The position numbers were made by a program, and so were the translations under genes. Shown one piece after another: positions 44,565-56,614 of a stretch of 64,000 nt of DNA. Source of the stretch: Lepeophtheirus salmonis (lineage: Eukaryota > Arthropoda > Copepoda > Siphonostomatoida > Caligidae). The stretch spans positions 14,880,001 to 14,944,000 of the forward strand of contig NC_052136.2 of assembly GCF_016086655.4 (NCBI RefSeq), in the 5' to 3' direction. The notes under the pieces are model-generated. The model was not told where the DNA came from. It worked only from the letters and a program-made list of their open reading frames with translations, and ran no database searches. The stretch's first letter is position 1. The number at the start of each line of letters is the position of its first letter.

Positions 44565-47500
44565 TCCTCTAAATAAAAGTCACTTTACTTTTTGAACACA
44601 CCTCGTTGACTTCAATTTCAGAGGTCAGATGGATTAGTTATCGCGCTAAAATATAAAAGTATATCAGATTGATGCAACTCAATCTAACCCATAGGAATGT
44701 TATATATGCTTGACTTTTCAACAAATGTAAATTTGATTCAATTGTGAAAAAGATACGAAAGCTTTATTTCCACAAAAAAACATTTTAAAAAATCCCACAA
44801 GGCACAAAGATTTTAGAATTTCAAACACTTATTTGATAAACATAAAAAATACCGGTCACAATATTCAAAAACCCGTCTCTTACAAGACATTGTAAAATAG
44901 GGAAGGAAAAGTTTACATATATAACGATTCAAGAATCCTAAATATAACAAACAACGATTGAAAAATACCCACACACGTGAAGCCATTTTTGTAATTATAA
45001 TGAGCATTGAAACAAGAGGCTGTCAAGAAAGAATGAAGAAAGAAAGAGAGAAAAAAAACATTTTGTCATTCTTTATACTCGTGGATAATTAATTACTGAC
45101 TGTAGGTTAAATATAAGAAAACATGTATAACTCGTAGTACGATATATATTATTCTAAATGATGCACAACGTTTCTATAAATGATCGTTTATGTCCTTCCA
45201 GATTAGGATATTGAGCTGCAAACAGAGTGCCGTTTATACTTTCCGTTCATTTTTGAACGCCTGACCAGAAAAATCTTTGATCGGAATTCGTTTAGACGTT
45301 CATTTCATATTGTCTTTCTTATAGTTTTTTAAAACCCTCTTTTACCATAAGACTCAAGAAAAAATTTAATAACCACATCATCAATTGATGTCCAAATTTA
45401 GTTGGCTACAATAATACTTTTATCTTGACAAGAGGCTGCAGAGAGTATCATGAATTACTCTATAACGTAGCAGGCAACCTCCACGAATTCACTCTTTTAA
45501 TTGAATTTATAAGGGAAATTCGACAATGGAAAGAAAAAATTGCAAATTATACCGAGGATGTGGTCCATTAAGCTACGCCGTTCCACTGAAATTTTACACA
45601 AATGAACGGATGAGCTAAAAAAAGTGTTTTAGCCTATGTATTTCTTTTTTTTTTTGAAGAAGTAGAAAAAAATTAACAACGAGTTTGTAGGTTGAGTTAT
45701 GACTGTCTTTTTTTGTTTCTTTAAGAGAGAAAGAAAAAATATTTCAATGTAGTTATCTTTTATTTTAAGGCACTTTGAAAAAAAAAAATAAGGAATTTTT
45801 TTCTTTTTTTTTAAGATGACATCTTATCTCTTTCATTACAGATTTGCTATTTATGTATGTATATTATCAACTCATTAGAGGGACTTCTTTGGCAGGACAC
45901 GTATTCAGTTCATTTGTGTATGCTGAATGGAATTTTTGTCAAAAAACAAAACTATTAGAGTAATTTCATGATGTTTATCAAGAAACCTTGGAGGATTTTA
46001 GGGAGAAGAAGATATCTACGGCCTGAATAAGCGGATTAAATTTCCACTTTGATCCTTGAGAGACTGGAAAAAGAGATGATATCAGTGATATCTTATTGTT
46101 TATGAGGGATTTGATAAAAATCGAAGTTTAATATGATAAAATAATCATAATAATAAATAAAACTGAGTAATTGGAATTTGATCTACCTTCAAATAGCTTC
46201 ATGTGTGCTTTTAATCTCCGTGTGATCCCATTTTCTCATAACGCCCAATCAACTCCTTCCTTAATAATGTAATGAGCATATTGAAGAAGAAAAAATATGT
46301 AATTACTTTTTTGTAATTTTGAAATAAGAGACCGAATGTCAAATATATGTATAATACGTATAATATGTAGATTTTTAAAATAATCCATTTTATGATTCAT
46401 CGTTGTAAAAGTTTATATTTCAATTTTAGTTTTATCAATTCACCTCAAAAACTTAATGAATATAAATAATTTATATATACACTTATGTAAGGCATTTTTA
46501 GACTTATAATCTATGGTGACTTAACACAAAAGCAATCTTGAAGACAAACAAAAAAAATGTATAAATGCTTCATTTATTTTTTTACTTCAAATCTACTTTT
46601 TACTCATTTTTTCATAGCAATTCAATTCTGATAAATTTGTATTTACATTTCTGGAATATTTTGAGATACCCAAGAAACTTTATTTGACTTATGAGGCTTA
46701 ATTTGGGCTGATATGGCCCCTTTCTAATAAAATCTATCCATTTATAATTATTTTATTGTGACAATGAATTCTCGCTACAATAAGTAGGATTTGCCACATT
46801 TCCAAATAATTGATCTGAAATATTCATTAATAATAATTAATATAATTTGTATTTGTGATAATTATTTAAAATATTAAATAATCGAATCTGTTTTGGGATT
46901 TTTGTAACCTTATCAAATCACACCAAAAACTTAATTAATAAATTAATTACTACTTATACATATATAGTTTTTTTTGTAAAGTATGTATTTCCCTTGAAAG
47001 CACTCTGACCTTGAACACAGTATTTTCACATGAGGGTCAGTCTTACCATCATCAATATCCGTAGTATTGATGATATAATTGATGACTTTACTCCCTCTCA
47101 ATCTCGGGATAAGCATAGAGAATTGAACTCTCAAAAAACAAAGTTATTTAAAAAATATATATAATTAAAAGACTGGGAAATAATTTATCCACCTTTTTAT
47201 AGCGTTATTATTCTAACTAAATAAAGATTTAATGAAGAAATGTTTAATTTATTATCCTATCCCTACTACCTTGAGCCCCCCCCACACGCACGTTAGGGTG
47301 AAGCTGATGTCTCGACTTTGTCCAAACAAGCTTAACCTTAATATCATTTTTTTTTTGGTCCTGTGAATGGACATAATGAATAACATTAAATTGAAATATA
47401 TCAATATTTACCTTCAGCACAAAACCCATGAAATTTCGGGATTAATAATTTTTTTACTAGATATGTATATTTCAGCATAAAAATAGCCTGGAACTATTTT

Positions 47501-48268
47501 TGTAGAAATCAACCAATAAGTAATAATGGCTTAAATTACATAAACAAAATTCTATAATTTAATGTGAATGTTAATTGCAAACGTAGAGTGTAGGAAAAAA
47601 CTGATGTTGCACCTCCATAGTAGATATTATAACTTAATAATTCGAATAATTAGGGCGTGCAACTTATCCTAGTCCAAAATACAACATTTAGTGTGCACGG
47701 AAAACTGCTCTGGAGGAAATTGACCGTGTAAGATTGTCCTGGAGAAAATTACCATGGAGGAAAATTACCCCGGAGAAAATTGCCCGTATTTTATTCAAAC
47801 TTCATGATGAAAAATGGCACATATTAAATTACAAATTTAAAGAAAAAACCATTATTGATATAATTATTGAACTACAAATAGTGTTATTTGAATCTAACGT
47901 AGCATCTATAAGAATTAATTGTTAATTGGGATAAAAACACAGAAAAAATGCAGTTTAGTATAAGAGGGGTTCCTTGGATGTATTACCTGTGGTTTTTTGT
48001 AATCCCACACTAACCCAACGCCAATCCGATGGCAAAGGGTTTTCAACCATATTTTATGAGGCCCTAAGCTATATATTCCCAGCTCTCCTTACCAATCCTC
48101 TCGATCCATTGTTAGGAAGATTGGATTGAATTTAAAAAATTGCAAGGAAAATTATATTGCAATAATTTACTCACACTTGAAGGTACTCCCTTAGGAATAG
48201 AAAAAAACAAATATGTTTAGGTATTTGTCATTAATAATAATATTAAGAGCATTTATAATGTGTTTTCA
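44565..48268. other. No gene seen
   Basis: About 3.7 kb of AT-rich DNA, the longest stretch in which I placed neither a gene fragment nor a repeat copy. The open frames are 60-64 codons with no recognisable content. Confidence 0.45.
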
Positions 48269-48270
48269 TA

Positions 48271-48859
48271 CAGTTTGGACAAAATACTGGCAATAGTCTC
48301 CCAGGAAATTTTCCTAGTACCTACATTTAGCTATATTTTGTATTCAATATGTCCTCCTTCACAAGAAATAACAGCCTCAATACGCCGGTGAACAGATGGA
48401 CAGTTCTTGACAATAAAGGCCGTGTCTATTGCGTACCACGGTGGCATGATGGCAGCTCGAATTGAATCCAAATTTGAATAAGAGTTGTGAACGACATTCT
48501 TCTTACAGACATCCCAAACTTCCCAAAGTCCAAAGGGTTTGGGATCATATCTGGAAGAGGGTAAGAAGTCAGCCATATTGTTGCTGCAAATGTAAAGGAT
48601 CTTCTTGGCTGTAATTAACATCTTGATATTGTAAGCAGTCCATATGGAGATGCCAACAGTTTCTGAAACCTTCTCAGCACGGAGATTGAACACGCGTTGC
48701 CTTTTTTGTTATTGCTCCGAGAATTGTACACTTAGAGACAAGGGATAAAAATAAAAATTATTTATTTTAGTTTTAGCTGTCGCTTGGTGGTGTAATGAAA
48801 CCTCGTAGTAACAAATAACGCTAATTAAATGCTACTCCAAGTTTTGGGTCCCAACTCTG
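48271..48859 (-). mobile_element. Miniature maT-like element, 589 bp, TA-flanked
   Basis: The left end TACAGTTTGGACAAAATACT and the inverted right end TACAGAGTTGGGACCCAAAA align with one gap. TA lies just outside both (48269-48270, 48860-48861). The element carries a deleted transposase on the minus strand. Confidence 0.55.
48331..48720 (-). pseudogene. Deleted maT-like transposase (HTH start joined to C-terminal tail)
   Basis: Near 48720 the frame reads SEQ, stop, QKRQRVFNLRAEKVSETVGI and WTAYNIKM, the helix-turn-helix start. From about 48610 it is already in the C-terminal part: NNMADFLPSSRYDPKPFGLW, EVWDVCKKNVVHNSYSNLDS, IRAAIMPPW and the end RRIEAVISCEGGHIE. All of the region with the first two catalytic Asp is missing, and the third motif reads YDPKPF instead of DLNPLD-F. 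From Met 48693 the frame is open for 120 codons, so a short HTH-containing protein is conceivable but unlikely. Confidence 0.65.
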
Positions 48860-48861
48860 TA

Positions 48862-50395
48862 TTTCAATCAAATTGCGTAGATATGTTCATAAATGTACTA
48901 AACTAAGATTAAGCGTTATCTGACAAAATTTAAGAATTTGTTCGAGTCCAAACTCACCCTAACGCACGTATGCACATAAATGGTCTCCCTGCTCAAAGTA
49001 ATAACTTTTTTTTTGGTCAACAATAAAAATACTTACTTTGGAATGTCTTCTTCATGATTTTTTTTTTTTTCAACAAAAAAAAAATCTCCGCCTCAACTTC
49101 TTGGAATTATTATTAAGAAAACTTGAAAGAACTCTCTTGAAGAGAGAGAGAGAGAAACAGAGAGTCATAAAGTTTATAAATATAGAATAACAGCAACAAC
49201 TTATTTAACTTTCTTCAAAAAGATCTCATGGGAAGTAGAAAATCTTATTTCACAAATAGTAAACTTTTATTTTCTTACTCCGTTCTTTGTGAGAATTCTT
49301 CGTATTTTGTTCGAAGAACCCCCCCTCTAATAAGACGTCGTTTTTTGTTTTTTTAATAGTCTTAAATTAAAGATCAATCAACTATTGTAGGAATAATAAT
49401 AAACATACGTACGAATATGAGAGTTGAGGGCTAAAGAAAATTATTTTCCTTGAGCCCCCTTGTATTATGTTTGTTGTAGGGTTTAGGGACGAACATCAAT
49501 ATATGAATAAGGAGTTTTTCTCTCGGAGTTTCTCCAGGCTTAACACTTAAATGAGATCCCGCAGTTAACAATTTCATAATTTAATTATATATAACGTTAA
49601 ATACATATTAAATAATCACATTTTGAATAAAATATGTGTTTTTGAGAGAGTGGAATTTCAGTTGTCTCATATATTTATGAAATGAGATAAGACTTTTGGA
49701 CTGGGGAGGGTACACCATAAATTAGCTGGTTCATCATTTACTCTTTTATTATTTTTTTAGCTAGTCGGATTGGGTTACGGAACACAAAAATGTGGATTCT
49801 TTAGGTTCCTAAAAAGAACCAGTACACAATTAGTGATAATGATAAAAATATCAAAAATTAGAATTGAGAATTCTAGGACCTGCTAAGTATTTAATAATTT
49901 CTTCATAAAATATGAAAATTAATACTTAAATTTCACAGTATTTATTACCTATTAAAGGAAACTCGATAATTTTACGGATACCGGAATTTTTTTAAATAAG
50001 TTTCGTAGGACTCCATTCAAATATAATATCCCGGGAAATGAGAAATCCTTATTTGAAATTTGTTACTTTTCAATATTGAATCAAGGATACCAGTATTGAT
50101 AGGGATGCAGTGATATTGGAAGCTGAACAATGGACTGAAAGTATAGAATCATATATAATTAACAAATTAATTTGTAGTAATTTATTAATGTACACTACTG
50201 CAGACAGTTTCTCAGATAAAGGAAACCCCGGGAAATTCAAATTTATAGAGTGGGTGTCCAAAAAATGCAAAAGTATAAGTAAATTACAAAAAACGTTTCA
50301 AACCTTTTAACCACTATGAAAAGAGAAAAGTAACATCACTTCTAGCTTTCACACGATTTTTGACACAGTTTTCCCCTACATATGTCAAATATGGC
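48862..50395. other. No supported gene
   Basis: AT-rich, with (AG)n at about 49142-49157. A plus-strand frame at 50083-50307 reads VILEAEQWTESIESYIINKL and on to KGNPGKFKFIEWVSKKCKSI. It looks more protein-like than average, but I recognise no family. Confidence 0.35.
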
Positions 50396-50396
50396 G

Positions 50397-50545
50397 CCAA
50401 CGCTTGATATTCATAAGAGTTTTTCGTGTGTGCACAAAGGATGGCTGAACCAGAATGTCAAAAAATAATAACTAGACCTTTCTACATTCATGAAAACATT
50501 GACTTTAATTAACAGTCCACGTTTTTTTAGCCAAACCCTAGAGAC
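50397..50545 (-). repeat. Terminal fragment of the maT miniature (7720-8223 type)
   Basis: Shares GTGTGCACAAAGGATGGCTG, AACCAGAATGTCAAAAAATA, ACTAGACCTTTCT, AACAGTCCACG and a final GCCAAACCCTAG with 8100-8223. Only this end of the element remains. Confidence 0.6.
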
Positions 50546-50549
50546 CATA

Positions 50550-51140
50550 AATATTTACAAATTATGTGTAAGTGGATTTAAACAAAATATATAATTTTTT
50601 TTAAATGTAATGGTCATCAGAAGAGTCACAGATAAGTCGTACACCATTAACTTATGAAACTTCAATCAGCACATTATAAACCTTCAAGCGCCTGAATATT
50701 GTAAATCATTCGTTTAAAGCTTTGTAATTAGTTACTTCTACATACGAAATCACAACTAGTATACAACACATAGTATATTAAAACAGATATTTATGTTTTT
50801 AAGTCTGTAGGATACGGTTCCACATACTTAGGAACATCTCGTGCAAGAACTTCATAAATAGAAATGGGGTTTTTTCAAGTGACATTTTTAATTAAGTAAG
50901 TGCTACAAAAAGATAGAAAAGACAATCAGGAGTTCTTTTTTTTTTTTTTTAATGAAGACTTTGTTGAGTGAGAAGGAGGAGGGAGTAAGACAAAAGTGTA
51001 AACCGGAATCCAAAGTTGAAACATTGCTTGGGTTGCAACTTGAAGCCTAATGGAGAAAAAGTGGCATACATTCACAGTTTGAGCTCCATATGTATACATA
51101 TAATTAGTGATGAAATTGGGGGCATGTTCAAAAAAAGAAA
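50550..51140. other. No gene seen
   Basis: AT-rich, with poly-T at about 50936-50950. Confidence 0.4.
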
Positions 51141-51144
51141 CCAA

Positions 51145-51390
51145 TAATCAACATGTTAATTCTGACAATCTAAATAATGTTTTGAAGGAGAACAGCTTAA
51201 CTCTCATAAAGTGTCATTAGACCATCTACAATCAGCTGTTATAAGGGTAAGGTGGAGGAGAAGGAAGAAAAAAAAACAAGGACACTCAGAAGGGTTACTT
51301 CGATGTTGATCCTCAATTCTACTCCGAGTTCAACAAGGACATCTAATTAGAACTCTGAAAAAATCTTTAAGGTTACTCTCCATCATTTAT
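51145..51390 (+). repeat. T-family dispersed repeat, copy 2
   Basis: Contains TCAACATGTTAATTCTGACA, TTTTGAAGGAGAACAGCTTA, CTACAATCAGCTGTTATAAG, ACTTCGATGTTGATCCTCAA, TCTACTCCGAGTTCAACAAG and AAGGTTACTCTCCA. The same phrases occur in the same order at 55005-55245. Confidence 0.55.
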
Positions 51391-51394
51391 CAGC

Positions 51395-53455
51395 AGACAC
51401 GAATGTTCAATAAGGGGTTGAACATAATTGAATGTAGTAGAAAATGAAGTTCACTACTCAGAAGTTATACAATAATGACAAAAGATCAGCATAAGAAAAT
51501 ATTCTCTTTAGTTGGCCAACTCGAAAAATATTAGCAAGCTAAAAAATACAACAGATTTTCATCACTACATATAACATGGGTTGACATGTTTGTATCAAAA
51601 AAATGAAGGTGTAACAATTAAAAAAGAAAACCCGATTTTTGTGTCTATTTTTCCTTTATTTTTGTTTAGTATTGGACAAAAGTGAATAGTACTTTATTGA
51701 AAATAGTATTATTAGAGGATTCCTTCATTTAATTTTTTGACGTATTACTAAAAATGTTTAAAGAGCTTCTTCTACTTCAAAGGGAAATATGGAATGAATA
51801 TATTTTTTTTAGTTAGAAATTCTCATGTTCGATATATTTTGTAATTGGCAACTGAACATTGTTTTATTTTTCATCATTATTCTTTAATTCATGATGAGTT
51901 CGTATCTGAGTATAAAATAAGTATTTGTGCCTGTGCTCATGAATAACCAAGAGTAAACTGAGCATTTATTGGGAAGAGTTCGTGGACTCAGAGTACAATT
52001 GATGATATGTATCATATTACTTCACACCCATAGGCGGAATTTGCCGGAGGGCTGCGTGTCAAGATTTATTATATGAACATGTATACTAGGTCGTTCAATA
52101 CAATTGAAACAAAATTTGACCTCATTTAGGTTAGGTGACTAATCAAATCTGTCGAGTTGGAGAAACACGATCACTCATGAAGTAGTGTTTTTCTAATTTG
52201 AAATTTCAAAATTCTTAGAACTCAAATATCTCCTAAATTAATTATGATAGAGTGTTGCCATATTATTTCCAGTCATTCAAGAATTCAAATTGTTGCAATG
52301 GGATTAGATCAAGTAACTGGAACTAAATTTGGGGGTGTTTATTGAAGATTACTAACTTTATTTATGAAGTAAAATGGTTTTGATCGTTTTTACTTCCTAA
52401 ATTAATATAAATAGAAATGTTGACATGTAAGAGTTGAAATAAGATAACATGTCACTAATATCAACAACGGTTTCAAATGGTACCAGACGGTCTCATACAG
52501 TTTTAAAAGCATGAATTTTTTGCATTAGTTGTTTATTCCTAGAAAAAGTGCAACACAGAGAAAACTGGAAAGCTAGGACAGATTTTGCAAATCATTTGTA
52601 TTCAAAAGCACTTCTAATGCTGAAACCATATTTTAACTGTAAAATGAATATAATCAAATCTCTGGAACAGTTTATGCAAGGTGAATATTTTTCTGAATGA
52701 AGTAAAATAGTTACTCCGTGGGGAAATTGAGGTATTGATTGAGGGCTATAGATGTCATGTTGGAAATTCATCTGCTATTAGCATTTACCTGGCCTGCCAT
52801 TCTTATTTACTAAACTCTATTATGCAATGTTTGGATTTAATTTAACGTCTTCAAATTGCCGGGGTTGCCATAATTATTTTTCGAAGGGATTTTCCATATA
52901 GGGTAAGCACATACATAGAATTTACAACTCTATGTATAACCCTCTAAAGATATTGACATTCAAATGATTGGAATACAGTTTTGTTTACCTTGTGACTTAA
53001 CATATACGTATTAAATTGTGAGGGATTAAATGACCAATGGGTAAAGTAAGAGGTGTGAGGAATGGTCTATGTACTTTTATGTATGTAGGTTCTACTTCAT
53101 AGATGAGACACTAAGATTTTATGACCATAATTTATTTATTTTTTCATCTTGTCTCAACCAACAACACTTCGTCTCTCTATTTCATATATTTTATTTGTAG
53201 CCATTTATCACTGTTTAGTTTATATGTAAGGACGACATTACATGTCATATCCTCCGTAGTCTTGAAGGTTCCAGTCGAAGTTGTCATTAACACTGATGGA
53301 AAAATAAATGGAGAAGAAATGAGGGCCAAGGGAATTAGTTGAAGTAACCTCACTAGGACTAGGACCAAAAATATACTAGAATATAATAAAAATAAGGTAA
53401 CAGTAGATTCGTTCAATCCTAACTTAAGTTCAAAAACACTTAGAACCATAGGCGT
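51395..53455. other. No gene seen
   Basis: About 2 kb of AT-rich DNA. The frame at 53177-53497 minus (106 codons) overlaps an unrelated plus-strand frame and has no recognised motif. GGCGGAATTTGCCGGAGGGC at 52032-52051 may be a diverged G-family end. Confidence 0.4.
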
Positions 53456-53819
53456 AGTGGATTTGATTTGATTTTTTTTTTTGAGCGGGAAATTCAAATT
53501 TTAACCGAATATTTGTCACTTGCATTATGGGTTGATTTTTGTTTTTTAACCTTTTTCATGAAAATATTTTTTTAGATATTTTTCCTTATGACACTTTTTA
53601 CGAACCTTTTTTAAGACAATATTTTTGATAGTGACATTTATTTTTTCCCCTGATGCCATTTTTTTAAAGAATTACAAATATTGTCCGAATATACCATGTT
53701 ACTTACTCAAATATACAATTTTGTTTCCCCAAATATATAATGAATATTTATAGTTGCACAGAAAGGGAGTACATGCCCAGCCTACCCCTTCCCGTCTCCA
53801 GCTTGGTTATTTTGAATTT

Positions 53820-54013
53820 TCTGAAAAAAAATTGGTCAGAAAAAAGAAATCCTTTAAAAAAAAAAATTAACCCCTGCCTTCTCATTCACTTTTTTCTTCC
53901 AGGCCGATAATTTTTCCAAGTCAAGCATACAAAAATCCTTAATTATTTTTAACTTTTTTTTTCGGGAGGGGAGGTGCTAAAACGCCTCCAGCCCATCCCT
54001 TGCAAACCCCCTG
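53820..54013 (-). repeat. G-family-like right end (diverged)
   Basis: CGGGAGGGGAGGTGCTAAAA, CGCCTCCAGCCCATCCCTTG and CAAACCCCCTGG follow an A/T-rich stretch. The order matches the GGGCTGTAGCCC..GGCTGG..CCGCAGG block of other G copies, read inverted. Confidence 0.35.
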
Positions 54014-54545
54014 GTCTCCTATGTTAATGTTCATAACTGCTAATCTTAAGTACCTATTAGCAAATAAGTTTTCGTAAAAATAATTCAATTTTTTTAACAG
54101 AATCAATACGACATTTATAAAATTATCTAATACTATTTTGTTTAGCACATCCAATCAGAGGTGAGGGAAAGTATGTATACTGAAGGTGCAAGTCCAAGGT
54201 AAGTATCCTAATTAAAATAATATAAAAATTATTAAAATATCTACAATGGGTTGGATTTGCTTGGAAGAAGCTTTAAAAGTAGTCGATGAGTCAAAAGATT
54301 AATATTTACCAAAAATAATTGTCATATAAAAACCTTCGTACAAGTATTTTTTTTTTTTTTTATCCAGATGTTACTCCTTAGGATTTCTCAAGTGAATAGC
54401 AAAATGGATCACCAGGACACAACTACTTAATTTAGATCATATATTCCTTCGTCACAATTTGGGTGGTCATTTTCACAACAATATCAATATAACACTTTGT
54501 TCTATTTAGATTGAATGATCTACCGGTATCTAAAAAAAAATAAGA

Positions 54546-54745
54546 AACTGAACATATTTAACATGGTAACCCTTAAATAATCATTTGGAGGAGAACAGCT
54601 TAGCCGTCATGACTTTTAACTATAATAGTATTCACTACAATCAGCTATGGAAATAAGGAGGTAAACTAATTCACTACGTTTATAGTAAAGGATTTGTACT
54701 TATAACTCCCCAACAAATCATCAGTGTTACTCTCTGGGATTCATT
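54546..54745 (+). repeat. T-family dispersed repeat, copy 3
   Basis: Phrases TTTAACATGGTAACCCTTAA, TTTGGAGGAGAACAGCTTAG, CTACAATCAGCTATGGAAAT, ACTCCCCAACAAATCATCAG and TTACTCTCTGGG. It is shorter in the middle than copies 2 and 4. Confidence 0.5.
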
Positions 54746-55004
54746 GATATAATATACTTTATACTAAGATGTTCCAGCTTTGGAAAATAAGTAACTCAGG
54801 TTATGAAAATTTTCGAAATCCTCGTAAGCATACTTTTAAAGAAAAGCACAAGTTGGTAATCTGCAAGATTTCAGTGATTTTATTCATTATTTTTCCTATT
54901 TTAAAAATTCATTCTTATTAGCGAAGAAGGAGCATTATAGTTTATATAGGGATCTTTAGTGATGAAAATACTGTTTACAATGGGAATTGAAAGAAAAAAC
55001 CGAA

Positions 55005-55245
55005 AATAAAAATGGTAACTCGGATAATTTGAAGAACGTTTTTGAGGAGAAAATAATATCGGTTCAATATATCAGCTACAATCAGCTGTGACAAGGGAGG
55101 AAGAAGAAAATAACTTAAACAAGGACATTTGCTCGAATTACTACGATGTTGATCCCCAATTTTACTCTGAGTCCAACAAGGACTTTCAATTATAACTCAA
55201 CAACAAATCCTTAGGATTACGCTGCACCTTTTTGAGCACAAACAA
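55005..55245 (+). repeat. T-family dispersed repeat, copy 4
   Basis: Phrases GGTAACTCGGATAATTTGAA, TTTTTGAGGAGAAAATAA, CTACAATCAGCTGTGACAAG, TACTACGATGTTGATCCCCA, TTTACTCTGAGTCCAACAAG and CAACAAATCCTTAGGATTAC. It is only 260 bp after copy 3 in the same orientation. Confidence 0.55.
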
Positions 55246-55309
55246 ATTTTTAATCAGGTTTTGAATTAAATAATAACAACAAAAATCGAAGAAAAAAAAT
55301 CCTTCTTTA

Positions 55310-56224
55310 CAGGGTGTCGACAATAAATTGGAACTATCTTAAAATTCAACCTGCTTGATAAAAATGGAATTTGGAGTGTATTTGTTAATATGAAAAAGTT
55401 AGACATGATATTAAAAAATAAATTTATTTAACATGTCCTCCTTCAGCAACCACCATCTTCTCCATCCTGCCCCTAAAGGATTTGTATGCCCTGGTCACTT
55501 CCGCGGAATCGATAGCATTCCACTCCCTCGTAATGGAGCCCGGGAACTTTGTGGTGAAGACCGCAGGGACCACTTCTCTCTCCTTGGCAAAGCACCTGTC
55601 ATTCTGGACGTTGTAGCTTCTGTTGACAGTCCAGTTCTTCTCGTCGGAGAAGAAGATGATTCTTCCTCCATGGCTCTTCAGGTCATTGAGGAGATGCTTA
55701 CCGTTGTTGAGCCTGGTGGCCTTTATGGATGCCGTGAGGATGGGTTGTTTGCCATTCGGTATGACCATTCGAGGTCCTCATTCACAGCCTTGGAGACCAG
55801 CTGCTTGCTCACTCTACGGTTCTTGGCCAACCTGGACAAGGAAGTCCTCAGCGAAGCCATGATAGACTTCCGGAGGCCTTCAAGGAAGCGGGGAGTCTGG
55901 ATTCGGTCACTTCTCATGTTGTGGGCCTTTCGGCAGACCTTCCCCTCAACCTCCCAGGCATTGAAGACCCAGTACACCGTGGTCTTGGGGTAGTTAAGAA
56001 GCTTGTAGATAGCAGAGGGCTTGTGTGCCCCGCGAGCCAATTCGAGGATGGCGTCTCTCCTTGCTTGTTCCATGATGACTATTGTTTGTTGTCAAAACAA
56101 TTGTGGTGGAAACTATAGTGTACTGTTCACGCAACCTTTTATATTAGTATGATTTAACCCCGAATATCCACATTATGGATTTGGGTGAAGTTTAAAGTAG
56201 TTCCAATTTATCGTGGACACCCTG
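55310..56224 (-). mobile_element. maT-like element, 915 bp, well-preserved ends
   Basis: The left end TACAGGGTGTCGACAATAAA and the inverted right end TACAGGGTGTCCACGATAAA continue for about 33 bp with only three or so mismatches. TA target duplications are at 55308-55309 and 56225-56226. The interior is GC-richer than its surroundings and holds a nearly open transposase on the minus strand. It is the youngest-looking element in the window. Confidence 0.8.
55424..56073 (-). pseudogene. maT-like transposase, one frameshift and catalytic core deletion
   Basis: The first part (Met at 56073) reads MEQARRDAILELARGAHKPS, YKLLNYPKTTVYWVFNAW (helix-turn-helix), ATPRF-like RIQTPRFLEGLRKSIMASLR and RVSKQLVSKAVNEDLEW. 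A frameshift near 55745 moves it into the second frame: ILTASIKATRLNNGKHLLND, IIFFSDEKNWTVNRSYNVQN with the first catalytic Asp, and VFTTKFPGS. It then jumps straight to ITREWNAIDSAEVTRAYKSF and the tail EKMVVAEGGHVK. The regions with the second and third Asp are therefore deleted, roughly 120-130 residues by comparison with relatives. Without them it cannot cut DNA, but the binding domain is intact. Confidence 0.8.
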
Positions 56225-56469
56225 TAGATAACCATTTCCAAAAAAAGGTTGAGCATAAAAAATAAACCGGATTTTAATGATAACATTCAATTTCGGAAAA
56301 AAAAAATACTTTTTAGATTACAAAGTATATAAATTCTCGCCAGCGTTTTAGATGATATATTATGCAAATATAAGTTGAAAGGCAAAAATAAGTTGAAAAA
56401 TCGACAGCTAACAACAAAAATACAGTGTATATTTTTATATCAGTTAGGTAACCCCTTGTACTAGGCCGT

Positions 56470-56614
56470 ATTTTCAAATGTTAAATTTTTAGGCAAAAAA
56501 CATTTCATAAATTCATAGCTTTTCACAAAATAATAAAAAAATTGGAAAAAAATTCTTTGGATATTTGGGATGGGGAGCTAAATCCCTTCATCCAACCCCC
56601 TGCGGATACCCCTG
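56470..56614 (-). repeat. G-family element, right half
   Basis: The right end CCCCCTGCGGATACCCCTG follows GGGATGGGGAGCTAAATCCC and an A/T-rich body. The left end is not visible. Confidence 0.5.

Noticed and set aside
48331..48693. 120-codon frame considered as an intact small gene
   Set aside because: It is a deletion product of a transposase inside a 589 bp TA-flanked element, not an independent gene.
53177..53497. 106-codon minus-strand frame with a hydrophobic middle
   Set aside because: No family resemblance, overlaps another frame on the opposite strand, and begins in a poly-Lys reading of a poly-T tract.
55433..55993. 186-codon plus-strand frame, the longest in the window
   Set aside because: It lies antisense to the maT-like transposase, whose motifs read clearly on the minus strand. 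The plus frame is a shadow.
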